From positions 2,655,501-2,719,500 of the forward strand of contig NZ_CP027666.1 of NCBI RefSeq assembly GCF_003008535.1: a stretch of DNA of 64,000 bases, read 5' to 3'. Position numbers and translations under genes: made by a program. This stretch comes from Ottowia oryzae (GTDB lineage Bacteria; Pseudomonadota; Gammaproteobacteria; Burkholderiales; Burkholderiaceae_C). Within the stretch, counting starts at the first letter, position 1. Each line of letters starts with the position of its first letter. Under the pieces are notes generated by a model. The model ran no database searches and was not told the DNA's origin. It saw only the letters and a program-made list of their open reading frames with translations. Positions 43,480 to 51,318 of the stretch are shown in pieces.

Positions 43480-44544
43480 ATGGCCCTGATTCCCTACGGT
43501 CTGGCGCGCCCGTTTTTGTTCAACCTCGACCCCGAAGCGGCGCACGACCTGACCATCGACAGCCTGGCGCGCGGCGCTGGCACGCCGCTGCAATGGGCCT
43601 GGTGCCACAGCCGGGTGAACGACCCGATCACCCTGGCCGGGCTGCAGTTGCCGAACCGCGTTGGCCTGGCGGCGGGGCTGGACAAGAACGCCCGCGCCAT
43701 CGACGGCTTTGCGGGGATGGGTTTCGGTTTTGTCGAGGTGGGCACCGTTACGCCACTGGCGCAGCCGGGCAACCCCAAGCCGCGCATGTTCCGCCTGCCC
43801 GAGGCCAATGCGCTGATCAACCGCATGGGCTTCAACAACGATGGGCTGGATGCGTTTGTGCGCAACGTCAAAAGCTCTCGTTTGTATAGCAGCCAGCGCA
43901 CGTCCGGCGGGCGCCAGCGCATGGTTTTGGGCTTGAACATCGGCAAGAACGCCGCCACGCCGATAGAGCGCGCCACCGACGATTACCTGATCGGCTTGGC
44001 GGGCGTTTTCCCCTACGCCGACTACGTGACGGTGAACATCTCCAGCCCCAACACCAAGAACCTGCGCGACCTGCAAAGCGATGCCGCGCTGGATGCGCTG
44101 CTGGGCGCTCTGAAGTCGCGCCAGCGCGAGCTGGCCGACGAGCACGCGCGCGAGGTGCCGCTGTTCCTGAAGATCGCGCCCGATCTGGACGGCGACCAAG
44201 TGCAGGCCATTGCCGATGCGCTGTTGCGCCACGGCATCGACGGCGTGGTCGCCACCAACACCACCTTGTCGCGCGAGGCGGTGCAAGGCATGCCGCACGC
44301 ACAAGAGACTGGCGGGCTTTCCGGCGCGCCGGTGCGCGAAGCCAGCAACCGCGTGATCGCCGGGCTGCGCGCGGCGCTGGGGCCGCAGTTTCCGATCATC
44401 GGCGTGGGCGGCATCCTGAGCGGCGCCGACGCCGTGGCCAAGATCCGCGCGGGCGCCGACGTGGTGCAGCTGTACACCGGCCTGATCTACAAAGGGCCGG
44501 CGCTGGTGCAAGAAGTGGCGCAGGCGCTGCGGGCCGCGCGCTGA
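43480..44544 (+). CDS. pyrD: class 2 dihydroorotate dehydrogenase (quinone)
   Basis: PyrD oxidises dihydroorotate at the membrane, passing electrons to ubiquinone. The 354-residue protein has the N-terminal helices (YGLARPFLFNLDPEAAHDL), GLAAGLDKNARAIDGFAGMGFGFVEVGTVTP, VTVNISSPNTKNLRDLQ (active-site Ser), and FMN-binding TTLSREAV and GVGGILSGADAVAKI. Residues about 131-148 (KSSRLYSSQRTSGGRQRM) come from a dispersed palindromic element. They lengthen the loop between the NV and GLNIGKN segments, where homologues are shorter. The enzyme is otherwise intact. Confidence 0.95.
   Translation: MALIPYGLARPFLFNLDPEAAHDLTIDSLARGAGTPLQWAWCHSRVNDPITLAGLQLPNRVGLAAGLDKNARAIDGFAGMGFGFVEVGTVTPLAQPGNPKPRMFRLPEANALINRMGFNNDGLDAFVRNVKSSRLYSSQRTSGGRQRMVLGLNIGKNAATPIERATDDYLIGLAGVFPYADYVTVNISSPNTKNLRDLQSDAALDALLGALKSRQRELADEHAREVPLFLKIAPDLDGDQVQAIADALLRHGIDGVVATNTTLSREAVQGMPHAQETGGLSGAPVREASNRVIAGLRAALGPQFPIIGVGGILSGADAVAKIRAGADVVQLYTGLIYKGPALVQEVAQALRAAR
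43870..43925. repeat. dispersed palindromic element copy 9, inside pyrD
   Basis: AAAAGCTCTCGTTTGTATAGC (43870-43890) leads to AGCCAGCGC, a spacer, then GGCGCCAGCGC. The TATAGC-GCCAGCGC order matches the AT-end plus arm of other copies. It is read in frame by pyrD, adding about 18 residues before GLNIGKN. Confidence 0.6.
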
Positions 44545-44560
44545 TCGGTTGCGCGCCTGC

Positions 44561-44589
44561 GCGCAGGGCGGCGTTGCTGCCGCCTGCGC
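44561..44589. terminator. hairpin between convergent pyrD and esterase genes
   Basis: GCGCAGGGCGGC (44561-44572) pairs with GCCGCCTGCGC (44579-44589) with one bulged base and a six-base loop. It lies 17 bp after the pyrD stop. No T run follows, so it is a terminator candidate only by position. Confidence 0.45.
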
Positions 44590-44627
44590 TGGGCGCTGGG
44601 CGCCGCCTGGGGCCAGCGGCCAGCCCG

Positions 44628-45626
44628 TTACCGCGCGTGCTGGGCCAAGAACTTCATCGACTGATCGAACACTTCGCGGCTGCCGTCAAAGCGCATGTTG
44701 AAGTTGAAGTCGTGGTTGATGGCCTCGCGGTAGCTCAGCGGGTAGATCTGCGCCGTGACCGGCACGTTGAGCTGCTTGAGCCGCTCGATCAGCGGCAGGG
44801 TCTGGGTTTTGGTCAGCGTGTCTGCCTCAGAGGCGCTGATGTACACGGGCGGAAAATGCGTATTCAGCCACGGGTAGGCGGACATGCGGTCCAGCGTAGC
44901 GTCGCTGGGCTGGCGCTCGCCGCTGTACTGAGCCAGAACCGAATGCGTGCCCCAGCTCATGATCGCGCCGGCCTTGTCTGCCGCGTGGTACAGCACCTTC
45001 ACGTCGTACACGCCGCTGTGCAGCACCAGGCCCTTGATCTGCGGCGCCGCCAAGGCGGGCGACAGCGCCAGCTGGCCAGCCATCTCGGGTGAATTCACAG
45101 CCGCCACGTTGCTGCTGACGATGTTGGCGCCAGCAGAGTCGCCGCTGAGAAAGACGCGGCCCGTGTCGATGGGCCAGCGCGCCGCGTTCTGCAGCACGTA
45201 GCGCACGGCCTGGTTGAGTTCTTGCACCTGCTGCGGGTAGGCCGCCTTGGGCACCAGCGTGTATTCCACGTTGACCACGGCCAACCCGCGGTCAGCGATG
45301 AGCCTGGCGTAGGGCTGCATCGCCTCTTTGTGGCCAGCCACCCAGCCGCCCCCGTGCACCAAAAAGACCACCGGCAGCTTGGCCTGCGCGTGTTGCGCGG
45401 GGTACACCACGTCCAGCCGCTGGCTGGGCAGCTCGCCGTAAGCCCGATTGGCCTGCACGGTGATTTCTTGGCGAATGTGCTCGTCCGCGTACTGGCGCAG
45501 GTACTTCACGTTTTCTTCGGTCTGCGCGTTGTCCATGGCCTTGGCCAGTACTTTGACGGGCAGCGCCTGGCAGCCCGCCAGCAGCGCGGCCAGGCTCAGG
45601 GTGATGATGGCAAGTGGCGTTCTCAA
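44628..45626 (-). CDS. alpha/beta-hydrolase lipoprotein (esterase/lipase, HSL-like)
   Basis: The 332-residue protein has a lipoprotein signal (LAIITLSLAALLAGCQ). The hydrolase fold carries the oxyanion motif FLVHGGGWVAGHKE, nucleophile Ser in FLSGDSAGANIVS, an acid in the ISASEADTLTK region and probable catalytic His in YREAINHDFNFNM. The layout fits the hormone-sensitive-lipase/BD-FAE type. It is anchored to a membrane facing the periplasm. The natural ester is unknown. It lies 13 bp downstream of the FAD oxidoreductase gene on the same strand. Confidence 0.85.
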   Translation of the reverse strand: MRTPLAIITLSLAALLAGCQALPVKVLAKAMDNAQTEENVKYLRQYADEHIRQEITVQANRAYGELPSQRLDVVYPAQHAQAKLPVVFLVHGGGWVAGHKEAMQPYARLIADRGLAVVNVEYTLVPKAAYPQQVQELNQAVRYVLQNAARWPIDTGRVFLSGDSAGANIVSSNVAAVNSPEMAGQLALSPALAAPQIKGLVLHSGVYDVKVLYHAADKAGAIMSWGTHSVLAQYSGERQPSDATLDRMSAYPWLNTHFPPVYISASEADTLTKTQTLPLIERLKQLNVPVTAQIYPLSYREAINHDFNFNMRFDGSREVFDQSMKFLAQHAR

Positions 45627-45638
45627 CGTTCCAGCTCC

Positions 45639-46805
45639 TCAAGATTGAATATCGGTGGCGATGCGCGCCACCCAGTCGCCAATGGCCAGGCAGCTTGTCA
45701 ACCCGGGCGATTCGATGCCGAACAGGTTGACCAGCCCGGTAATGCCGTGCTCTGCCGGGCCTTGGATCACGAAATCGGCCGCCGGCTGGCCGGGGCCGCT
45801 GATTTTGGGGCGAATGCCGGCATAGCCCGCCTGCAGCGCGCCATCGGGTAGCGCCGGCCAGTAGCGGCGCACTTCGGCATAGAAGCCGTCGCCGCGGCGG
45901 GGGTCTACCAGGTAGGCGTCGGGCGCGTCGGGGGAATCTACCCACTGCACATCGGGGCCAAACTTGGCCTGGCCACCCAGGTCCAGCGTGAGGTGAACCC
46001 CCAGGCCACCGGGCTCTGGCACGGGGTAAATCAGGCGGCTGAAGGGCGCACGGCCACTCAGCGTGAAGTAGTTGCCCTTGGCGAAATAGGCGGTGGGCAC
46101 GTGGCGCGCGTCCAGTCCGTGCGTGGCTGCGGCCAACGCCGGCGCGTGCAGCCCGGCCGCGTTGACGACGGTGCGCGCGCGCAGCACCGTCGCTTGGGCG
46201 CCTTCTGCATCCACTATCACATCGATAGCTGCCGGCGCTGGTGCCGCCTGCGCTACAAGCCGATTCACTTTGGAATTGACGGCCAGCATGCCGCCCGCGT
46301 TTTCCATGTCGCCCAGCAGGCTGAGCATGAGGCCGTGGCTGTCCACGATGCCGGTAGAAGGCGACAGCAGCGCCGCATGGCAGGCCAGCGCGGGCTCCAG
46401 CGCGCGGGCTTCGTCGGCGCTGATCAGCCGCAGGTCGTTCACGCCGTTGGCCGCGGCGCGCTGCTGAATGGCGCGCAGTTCATCGACCTGCGCGGCGCTG
46501 GTGGCCACGATCAGCTTGCCGCAGCGCTGGTGCGCCACACCACGTTCGGCGCAGTAGGCGTACAGCTGCTCCTTGCCCTGCACGCACAGCCGCGCCTTCA
46601 GCGAGCCGGCCGGGTAGTAGATGCCGGCGTGAATCACCTCGCTGTTGCGCGCGCTGGTGCCGGTGCCAAAGGCGTCGGCGGCCTCTAACAGCATGACCTC
46701 GCGGCCGGCCAGCGCCAGCGCGCGCGCCACCGCCAACCCAACCACGCCCGCGCCGATCACGACCGCGTCCACGGCCTCCACATTCGCTTCGTCTGTCTGG
46801 CTCAT
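45639..46805 (-). CDS. FAD-dependent oxidoreductase (LhgO/DAO family)
   Basis: The 388-residue enzyme has the Rossmann motif AVVIGAGVVGLAVARALALAGREVMLLE. The family segments are TSARNSEVIHAGIYYPAGSLKARLC, TVVNAAGLHAPALA and GDGFYAEVRRYWPALPDGALQAGYAGIRPK. The pattern is that of L-2-hydroxyglutarate oxidase-like (LhgO) proteins; the substrate here is uncertain. Residues about 177-197 (NRLVAQAAPAPAAID...) are encoded by a dispersed palindromic element. It overlaps the upstream deacetylase-family gene by 4 bp. Confidence 0.86.
   Translation of the reverse strand: MSQTDEANVEAVDAVVIGAGVVGLAVARALALAGREVMLLEAADAFGTGTSARNSEVIHAGIYYPAGSLKARLCVQGKEQLYAYCAERGVAHQRCGKLIVATSAAQVDELRAIQQRAAANGVNDLRLISADEARALEPALACHAALLSPSTGIVDSHGLMLSLLGDMENAGGMLAVNSKVNRLVAQAAPAPAAIDVIVDAEGAQATVLRARTVVNAAGLHAPALAAATHGLDARHVPTAYFAKGNYFTLSGRAPFSRLIYPVPEPGGLGVHLTLDLGGQAKFGPDVQWVDSPDAPDAYLVDPRRGDGFYAEVRRYWPALPDGALQAGYAGIRPKISGPGQPAADFVIQGPAEHGITGLVNLFGIESPGLTSCLAIGDWVARIATDIQS
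46214..46276. repeat. dispersed palindromic element copy 10, inside the FAD oxidoreductase
   Basis: The left end TATCACATCGATAGC and arm GCTGCCGGCGCTGG (46228-46241) are followed by CCTGCGCTACAAGCCGATT (46247-46265). This aligns with copy 1 along its whole length: AGCTGCC-GCGCTGG, CCTGCGCT and GCCGATT are shared. It is read in frame. Confidence 0.8.
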
Positions 46806-47839
46806 GCTGCTTCAAACCCCTCAAGTACGTGGCAGGCGTTGTGCCCCAATTCGGCGCTGGCGTAGCCGCCTTCCAGCACGAAGGCAGTCGGCAAGCCCAG
46901 GCGGCGCAGGCGCGCGCCCAGGCGAGCGAATTCGCCTTGCTGCAGGCCAAAGCCACCAATGGGGTCGCCGCCGAAGGTGTCCAGGCCGAGCGAAACGACC
47001 AGCGCGTCGGCGCGGTGGGCTGCCACGCATTGGCAGGCCACTTCCAGCGCATCCAGCCACGCGGCGGCGCCCGTGCCGGCGGGCAGCGGCAGGTTCAGGT
47101 TGAAGCCGGCGCCCTCGCCCGCGCCGGTTTCGTCGGCGTGGCCCAGGTAGAACGGGTATTCGGTCAGCGGATCTCCGTGCAGGCTGACGAACAGCACGTC
47201 GGCGCGGTCGTAGAAGATGGCCTGCGTGCCGTTGCCGTGGTGGTAATCCACGTCCAGCACGGCCACGCGCTGCGCGCCGCCCAGGCGCAGCGCTTGCGCG
47301 GCGACGGCCGCGTTGTTCAAGAAGCAGTAGCCGCCCATGAAATCCGGCCCGGCGTGGTGGCCGGGCGGGCGGGTGGCGCAAAAGGCGGCGCGCTCGCCCG
47401 CCAGCAGGGCATGCGCGGCGCTGGCGGCCGCATCGGCCCCGCCCTTGGCCGCGGCCCAGGTGCCGGCGGCCAGCGGCGTGCCGTTGTCCATTGAGTACAA
47501 ACCCAGGCGCGCGATGAAGTTGCCAGGCTCCACATCGCTGCGCAGCGTGCGCACCGGCCAGACGGACGGAAACGGCTGCAGGTTGGCATTGGCCGCATCC
47601 AGCGCCAGCCATTGGCGCCAGGCGTCTTGCAGGAAAGCCAGGTAGCGCGGCGCATGCACCTGTGCCAAGGCCGCAGCGCTGTCGTGCGTGGGCGCCTCTA
47701 CGGCGGCGCCAGCCGCGGCCAGCGCTTGCAGAACGTGATCGGCGCGCGTGGGGTTCTCAAAGCATGGCACGCGCTGGCCGCGGTAGAACTCATCGCGCGG
47801 GTTGTGCCCGGATTGGTCGGGGTTGTTGAAGATGCGCAT
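46802..47839 (-). CDS. histone deacetylase-family hydrolase (acetylpolyamine amidohydrolase-like)
   Basis: This Zn-dependent amidohydrolase has 345 residues. It shows FCATRPPGHHAGPDFMGGYCFLNNAAVAAQ (catalytic His pair near 156), VAVLDVDYHHGNGTQAIFY (metal Asp and His), LFVSLHGDP, SLGLDTFGGDPIGGFGL (third metal ligand) and FVLEGGYASAELG. Bacterial relatives deacetylate acetylpolyamines or other small amides. It is the first gene of a three-gene operon with the FAD oxidoreductase and esterase. The start is ATG 47839; upstream in-frame codons to 48043 are not family-like. Confidence 0.9.
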   Translation of the reverse strand: MRIFNNPDQSGHNPRDEFYRGQRVPCFENPTRADHVLQALAAAGAAVEAPTHDSAAALAQVHAPRYLAFLQDAWRQWLALDAANANLQPFPSVWPVRTLRSDVEPGNFIARLGLYSMDNGTPLAAGTWAAAKGGADAAASAAHALLAGERAAFCATRPPGHHAGPDFMGGYCFLNNAAVAAQALRLGGAQRVAVLDVDYHHGNGTQAIFYDRADVLFVSLHGDPLTEYPFYLGHADETGAGEGAGFNLNLPLPAGTGAAAWLDALEVACQCVAAHRADALVVSLGLDTFGGDPIGGFGLQQGEFARLGARLRRLGLPTAFVLEGGYASAELGHNACHVLEGFEAA

Positions 47840-48067
47840 GGGTAAAGCCTGGTGAACCCGCCGATCTTCGCAGCTTTGCCGGGCACTTTGGCGGCCCTCG
47901 GCAAGCACGCAGCGGTGTCGGACAGCGCCGACGCCCGCAGCGCCCCGCGCCCTACCCCCGCGTGGCGAGCTGGCCGACCCGTGGTGGACGCGGCGCTGCC
48001 TACAGTCAAGCCCAGGCCGCACCAGACAGGTGCGCCCCACCACTTATCTACACACAGGAGATACCGC

Positions 48068-48466
48068 ATGACCAAGCTTTACCCCACCCTCGTCGCCCTG
48101 ATGGCAGCCGGCTTTGTGTCTGGCCAGGCCATGGCGCTGACCAAGGCCGAGTACGACGCCGAGAAAGACCGCGTCGAAGCCACCTACAAGGCCGACAAGG
48201 AACAGTGCAAGAGCCTGGCTGGCAACGCCAAAGACGTGTGCGAGAAAGAAGCCAAGGGCAAGGAACATGTGGCCAAGGCCGAGCTGAAGGCCCAGCACGA
48301 ACCCACGCCCCGCAACCAGGAAAAAGCGCGTGAAGCCCGCGCCGACGCCGACTATGACGTGGCCAAGGAAAAGTGCGACGACCTGAGCGGCGACGCCAAG
48401 AGCGCCTGCAAGAAAGACGCCAAGGCAGCCCACACCAGCGCCGTGAAAGCGGCCAAGGGCAAGTAA
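48068..48466 (+). CDS. secreted Ala/Lys/Glu-rich protein with duplicated Cys motif
   Basis: The 132-residue protein has a signal peptide (YPTLVALMAAGFVSGQAMALT). The charged, probably helical mature part contains two similar blocks, CKSLAGNAKDVCEKEAKG and CDDLSGDAKSACKKDAKA, each with two Cys nine or ten residues apart. They may form intra-block disulfides in the periplasm. A strong GGAG site precedes the ATG. I know similar hypothetical proteins from Comamonadaceae but no function. Confidence 0.75.
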   Translation: MTKLYPTLVALMAAGFVSGQAMALTKAEYDAEKDRVEATYKADKEQCKSLAGNAKDVCEKEAKGKEHVAKAELKAQHEPTPRNQEKAREARADADYDVAKEKCDDLSGDAKSACKKDAKAAHTSAVKAAKGK

Positions 48467-48523
48467 GCCGCCCGGCCCATTTGGCGTGGCGCGGGTCTTT
48501 GCCCGCCACCGCGCCGCCCAGCA

Positions 48524-48550
48524 AAAAAGCCCGCATGAAGCGGGCTTTTT
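48524..48550. terminator. bidirectional terminator
   Basis: The stem AAAAAGCCCGC (48524-48534) pairs perfectly with GCGGGCTTTTT (48540-48550) over a five-base loop. It lies between the secreted protein gene (+) and thiD (-), which converge, and suits both. Confidence 0.88.
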
Positions 48551-48601
48551 GTCGCGGGTGCGACGCGCTATGCGTGCAGTCGCGTGTCGGTCAGCGCGCG
48601 A

Positions 48602-49468
48602 TCAAGACGGGTTCGCCAACTCGCGGAACACCATAGCCTTGGGCGAAAACCCATGGTTCAGCGGGCCGGCGCCGTGGCCGGTGCGCACGCCCGCGCCGCT
48701 TTTGAGCGCGTCGATCACGAAGCTGCGCGCTGCCTCGGCCGCCAGCACCAGCGGCAAGCCCTGCGCCAAAAATGCCGCCAGCGCTGACGACAGCGTGCAG
48801 CCCGAGCCGTGCACGTTGGGCGTGTGCACGCGTTCAGACTGCATCACGTGCGGGTCTTTGCCGCGCTCCAGCAAATAGTCGCGCACCTCTTCGCCGGGCA
48901 GATGCCCGCCCTTGAGCAGCACGGCGCGCGCACCCATCTGCAGCAGCGCCTGCGCGGCGGCGGGCATGTCGTCGGCTGTCTGCACCGGGCGGGCCAGCAG
49001 CAGTGCGGCTTCATCGAGGTTGGGCGTGATCAGATCGGCGCGCGGGAAAAGCTGCGTGACCAGCGCCTGAACCGCGTCGGCCTCGATCAGCCTGGCGCCG
49101 GTGGCCGAGACCATCACCGGGTCCAGCACGATGTGCTGCAGGCCGTGGCGGTCGATGGCGTGGGCCACGGTGTCGACCAGCTCGGCGCTGTGCAGCATGC
49201 CGATCTTGACGGCGTGCGCGCCGATGTCCGAGGCCACCGCGTCGATTTGCGCCGCCAGAAAATCGGCCGGCGCCCCGTGGATGGCGCGCACGCCTTGCGT
49301 GTTCTGCGCCGTGAGCGCCGTGATGGCGGTCATGCCGTAGCAGCCCAGCGCGCTCAGGGTCTTCAGGTCGGCCTGGATGCCGGCGCCACCGCCGGAATCC
49401 GAGCCGGCGATCACCAGCACGCGCACATATTCATGGATGGGGGGGAAAAACTCCGTCGTCATCGACAT
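48602..49468 (-). CDS. thiD: hydroxymethylpyrimidine (phosphate) kinase ThiD
   Basis: ThiD phosphorylates HMP and HMP-P for thiamine synthesis. The 288-residue protein has VLVIAGSDSGGGAGIQADLKTLSALGCYGMTAITALTAQNT, DPVMVSATGARLIE and the anion-hole motif VHTPNVHGSGCTLSSALAAFLA. The ATG at 49468 is chosen; 49462 is two codons shorter. It is the second ThiD domain of the cluster (the other is fused in thiDE). It lies 200 bp downstream of thiDE; a weak ATTAGA (-10 on the minus strand, 49511-49516) may give it its own promoter. Confidence 0.93.
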   Translation of the reverse strand: MSMTTEFFPPIHEYVRVLVIAGSDSGGGAGIQADLKTLSALGCYGMTAITALTAQNTQGVRAIHGAPADFLAAQIDAVASDIGAHAVKIGMLHSAELVDTVAHAIDRHGLQHIVLDPVMVSATGARLIEADAVQALVTQLFPRADLITPNLDEAALLLARPVQTADDMPAAAQALLQMGARAVLLKGGHLPGEEVRDYLLERGKDPHVMQSERVHTPNVHGSGCTLSSALAAFLAQGLPLVLAAEAARSFVIDALKSGAGVRTGHGAGPLNHGFSPKAMVFRELANPS

Positions 49469-49668
49469 TTGACTGGCCTTCTGGTCACACACAAACGAGC
49501 CCAGACCGCCATTAGAGCAGGTGTGCGGGCGACCTTGCCAGCGATGCGGCGCCGCTGGCGCCACAGGCTCGGCGCCGTGCACGTCGCGCCACGGCGCGCT
49601 GACTCTGGCCCTGCGTATTCCCTACGAAGCTCACAGGCGCCAGCCCCCGGCAGTTGCGCCGATCCCGA

Positions 49669-51318
49669 TCAGTTTCTCGCCAAAGACGGATGCGGCAGCG
49701 CAGGCACCGGCAGCCGCGCCGCTGCGCGCCCGCGTGCGATGGCGGCGCGCCAGCCGGGCGCTAGCACGGCCGGGTCTTCGCCCAGCCCGCGCACCACGCA
49801 CACGCCCGCAGCGCCGCTGGCGGCCGCGGCCTCGGCCTGCGCGTGTTCCAGAATGCCGCCGATCGCCACCACGGGCGCGCCGGCCATGTGCACCCACCAA
49901 GCCAGGTTGTCCAGCCCCTGCGGGCGCCAGGGCATGTCTTTGGTCAGCGTGGGCCACACCGGGCCGCAGGCGGCGTACCAGGGGTGCAGGCTGCGGGCGC
50001 GGGCCAGTTCCCACAAGCTGTGGCTGCTGATGCCCAGCTGCAGCCCCGTGGCCGCCAGCGCGGCACGACCATCGGCGCCCAGGGCTTGCAGGTCTTCCTG
50101 GCCCAGGTGCAGCGCCAGGTGCGGCGCGGCGCCCGGGTCTTGCGCGGCCATGTCGCGCGCGCGCTGCCAGTGGTCGTTGACGACCAGGGTGGCGCCCGCC
50201 GCGCGGCAGGCGGCCAAGGCAGCGCGCAGCTCCGTATCCAGCCGCAGTGCCCACGCCGCGTCGGCCGCATGGTCGGCGGGCGTCTTGATGCGCAGCTGCA
50301 CGGTGGTGATGCCGGCCTCCAGCGCACTGGCCACGCGCTGGGCGCTGTCCACAATCCCGTACAGGCCCAGATCCACTTCTGGCCATGAATTCAGCTGCTG
50401 GCGCCCGTCCAGCCTGCGCAAGCAGCTATCAAAATCAGAGTCTTCACCCCATGACATGAGGGGCATCAGGCCAGGCTGCGTGCCAAAGCCCATTGGCGCC
50501 GCCACCGGCCCGGCGCCCTGCCCGGCCGCGTAGCCGTGGCGCAGCGCCCAGGTGGTGGCCATCTTGGCCAGCACCAGCGCATCGGGCGCGACAAAGCCCA
50601 GTGCCAATGCAGCAGCCGCGCTGGTGGCAAAGGTGCAGCCCGTGCCGTGGGTGTGCGGGGTGGGCAGGCGCGGCAGGGCCAGCCAGCCGTTGGCCAGATC
50701 GGTCTGCACCCAGTCCAGCGACCAGGCGGGTTGCGCCGCGCCATCGTCGCCGCCAGTGATGACCACGGCCTGCGCCCCGGCGACTTGCGCATTCGGGGCT
50801 TGCAAGGCGGCGGCCAGCGCGGGCACGGGCGTGCCGTCTGGCAGGCCAGTCAGCCGCAGCGCTTCGCGCCGATTGGGGGTGACCAGCGTGGCGCGGGGCA
50901 GCAGCAGCTCGCGGTAGGCGCGCAGCGTGTCGTTGTCCGCAAACGCGGCGCCGGTGCTGGAGCGCAGCACCGGGTCCACCACCAGCGCCAGCTGCGGATT
51001 GGCCTGGCGCAGGCGATCCACCCAGCGCGCCACCACGGCGATCTGCGCGGCGCCGCCCAGCAGGCCGGTTTTGATGGCGGCGGGCGGCATATCGGCGGCG
51101 AGGGCGGCCAGCTGCGCATCCAGCAGCTCGGGCGACACCGGCTCAACCTGCGTGACGGCCACCGAGTTCTGTACCGTGATGGCCGCGACCACCGGGCACA
51201 GGTGCACGCCGAAGGCGGCTGCGGCGCGCGCGTCGGCGCTCAGCCCGGCGCCGCCGCCGCTGTCGTTGCCGGCGATGCTCCAGATGACCGGATTGAGGGG
51301 CCGCATCACGTCAGTCAT
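49669..51318 (-). CDS. thiDE: bifunctional HMP-P kinase / thiamine-phosphate synthase (ThiD-ThiE fusion)
   Basis: The fusion has 549 residues. The ThiD half (1-~285) has WSIAGNDSGGGAGLSADARAAAAFG, DPVLRSSTGAAFAD and THGTGCTFATSAAAALALG. The ThiE half (~312-549) has LYGIVDSAQRVASALEAGITTVQLRIK, VNDHWQRA, the PTLTKDMPWRPQG pyrophosphate site and VVAIGGILEHAQ. It couples HMP-P phosphorylation to thiamine phosphate formation. The linker, residues ~294-310, is encoded by a dispersed palindromic element. The ATG overlaps the stop of the GmrSD-like gene by 8 bp; MRPLN at 51306 is an alternative start. Confidence 0.94.
   Translation of the reverse strand: MTDVMRPLNPVIWSIAGNDSGGGAGLSADARAAAAFGVHLCPVVAAITVQNSVAVTQVEPVSPELLDAQLAALAADMPPAAIKTGLLGGAAQIAVVARWVDRLRQANPQLALVVDPVLRSSTGAAFADNDTLRAYRELLLPRATLVTPNRREALRLTGLPDGTPVPALAAALQAPNAQVAGAQAVVITGGDDGAAQPAWSLDWVQTDLANGWLALPRLPTPHTHGTGCTFATSAAAALALGFVAPDALVLAKMATTWALRHGYAAGQGAGPVAAPMGFGTQPGLMPLMSWGEDSDFDSCLRRLDGRQQLNSWPEVDLGLYGIVDSAQRVASALEAGITTVQLRIKTPADHAADAAWALRLDTELRAALAACRAAGATLVVNDHWQRARDMAAQDPGAAPHLALHLGQEDLQALGADGRAALAATGLQLGISSHSLWELARARSLHPWYAACGPVWPTLTKDMPWRPQGLDNLAWWVHMAGAPVVAIGGILEHAQAEAAAASGAAGVCVVRGLGEDPAVLAPGWRAAIARGRAAARLPVPALPHPSLARN
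50388..50438. repeat. dispersed palindromic element copy 11, in the thiDE linker
   Basis: GCTGCTGGCGC (50394-50404) and GCGCAAGCAGC (50416-50426) form imperfect arms, with the AT end TATCAAAATCAG. The right part matches copy 13 (GCGCAAGCAGCTAT). It encodes the junction between the ThiD and ThiE domains on the minus strand. Confidence 0.78.
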
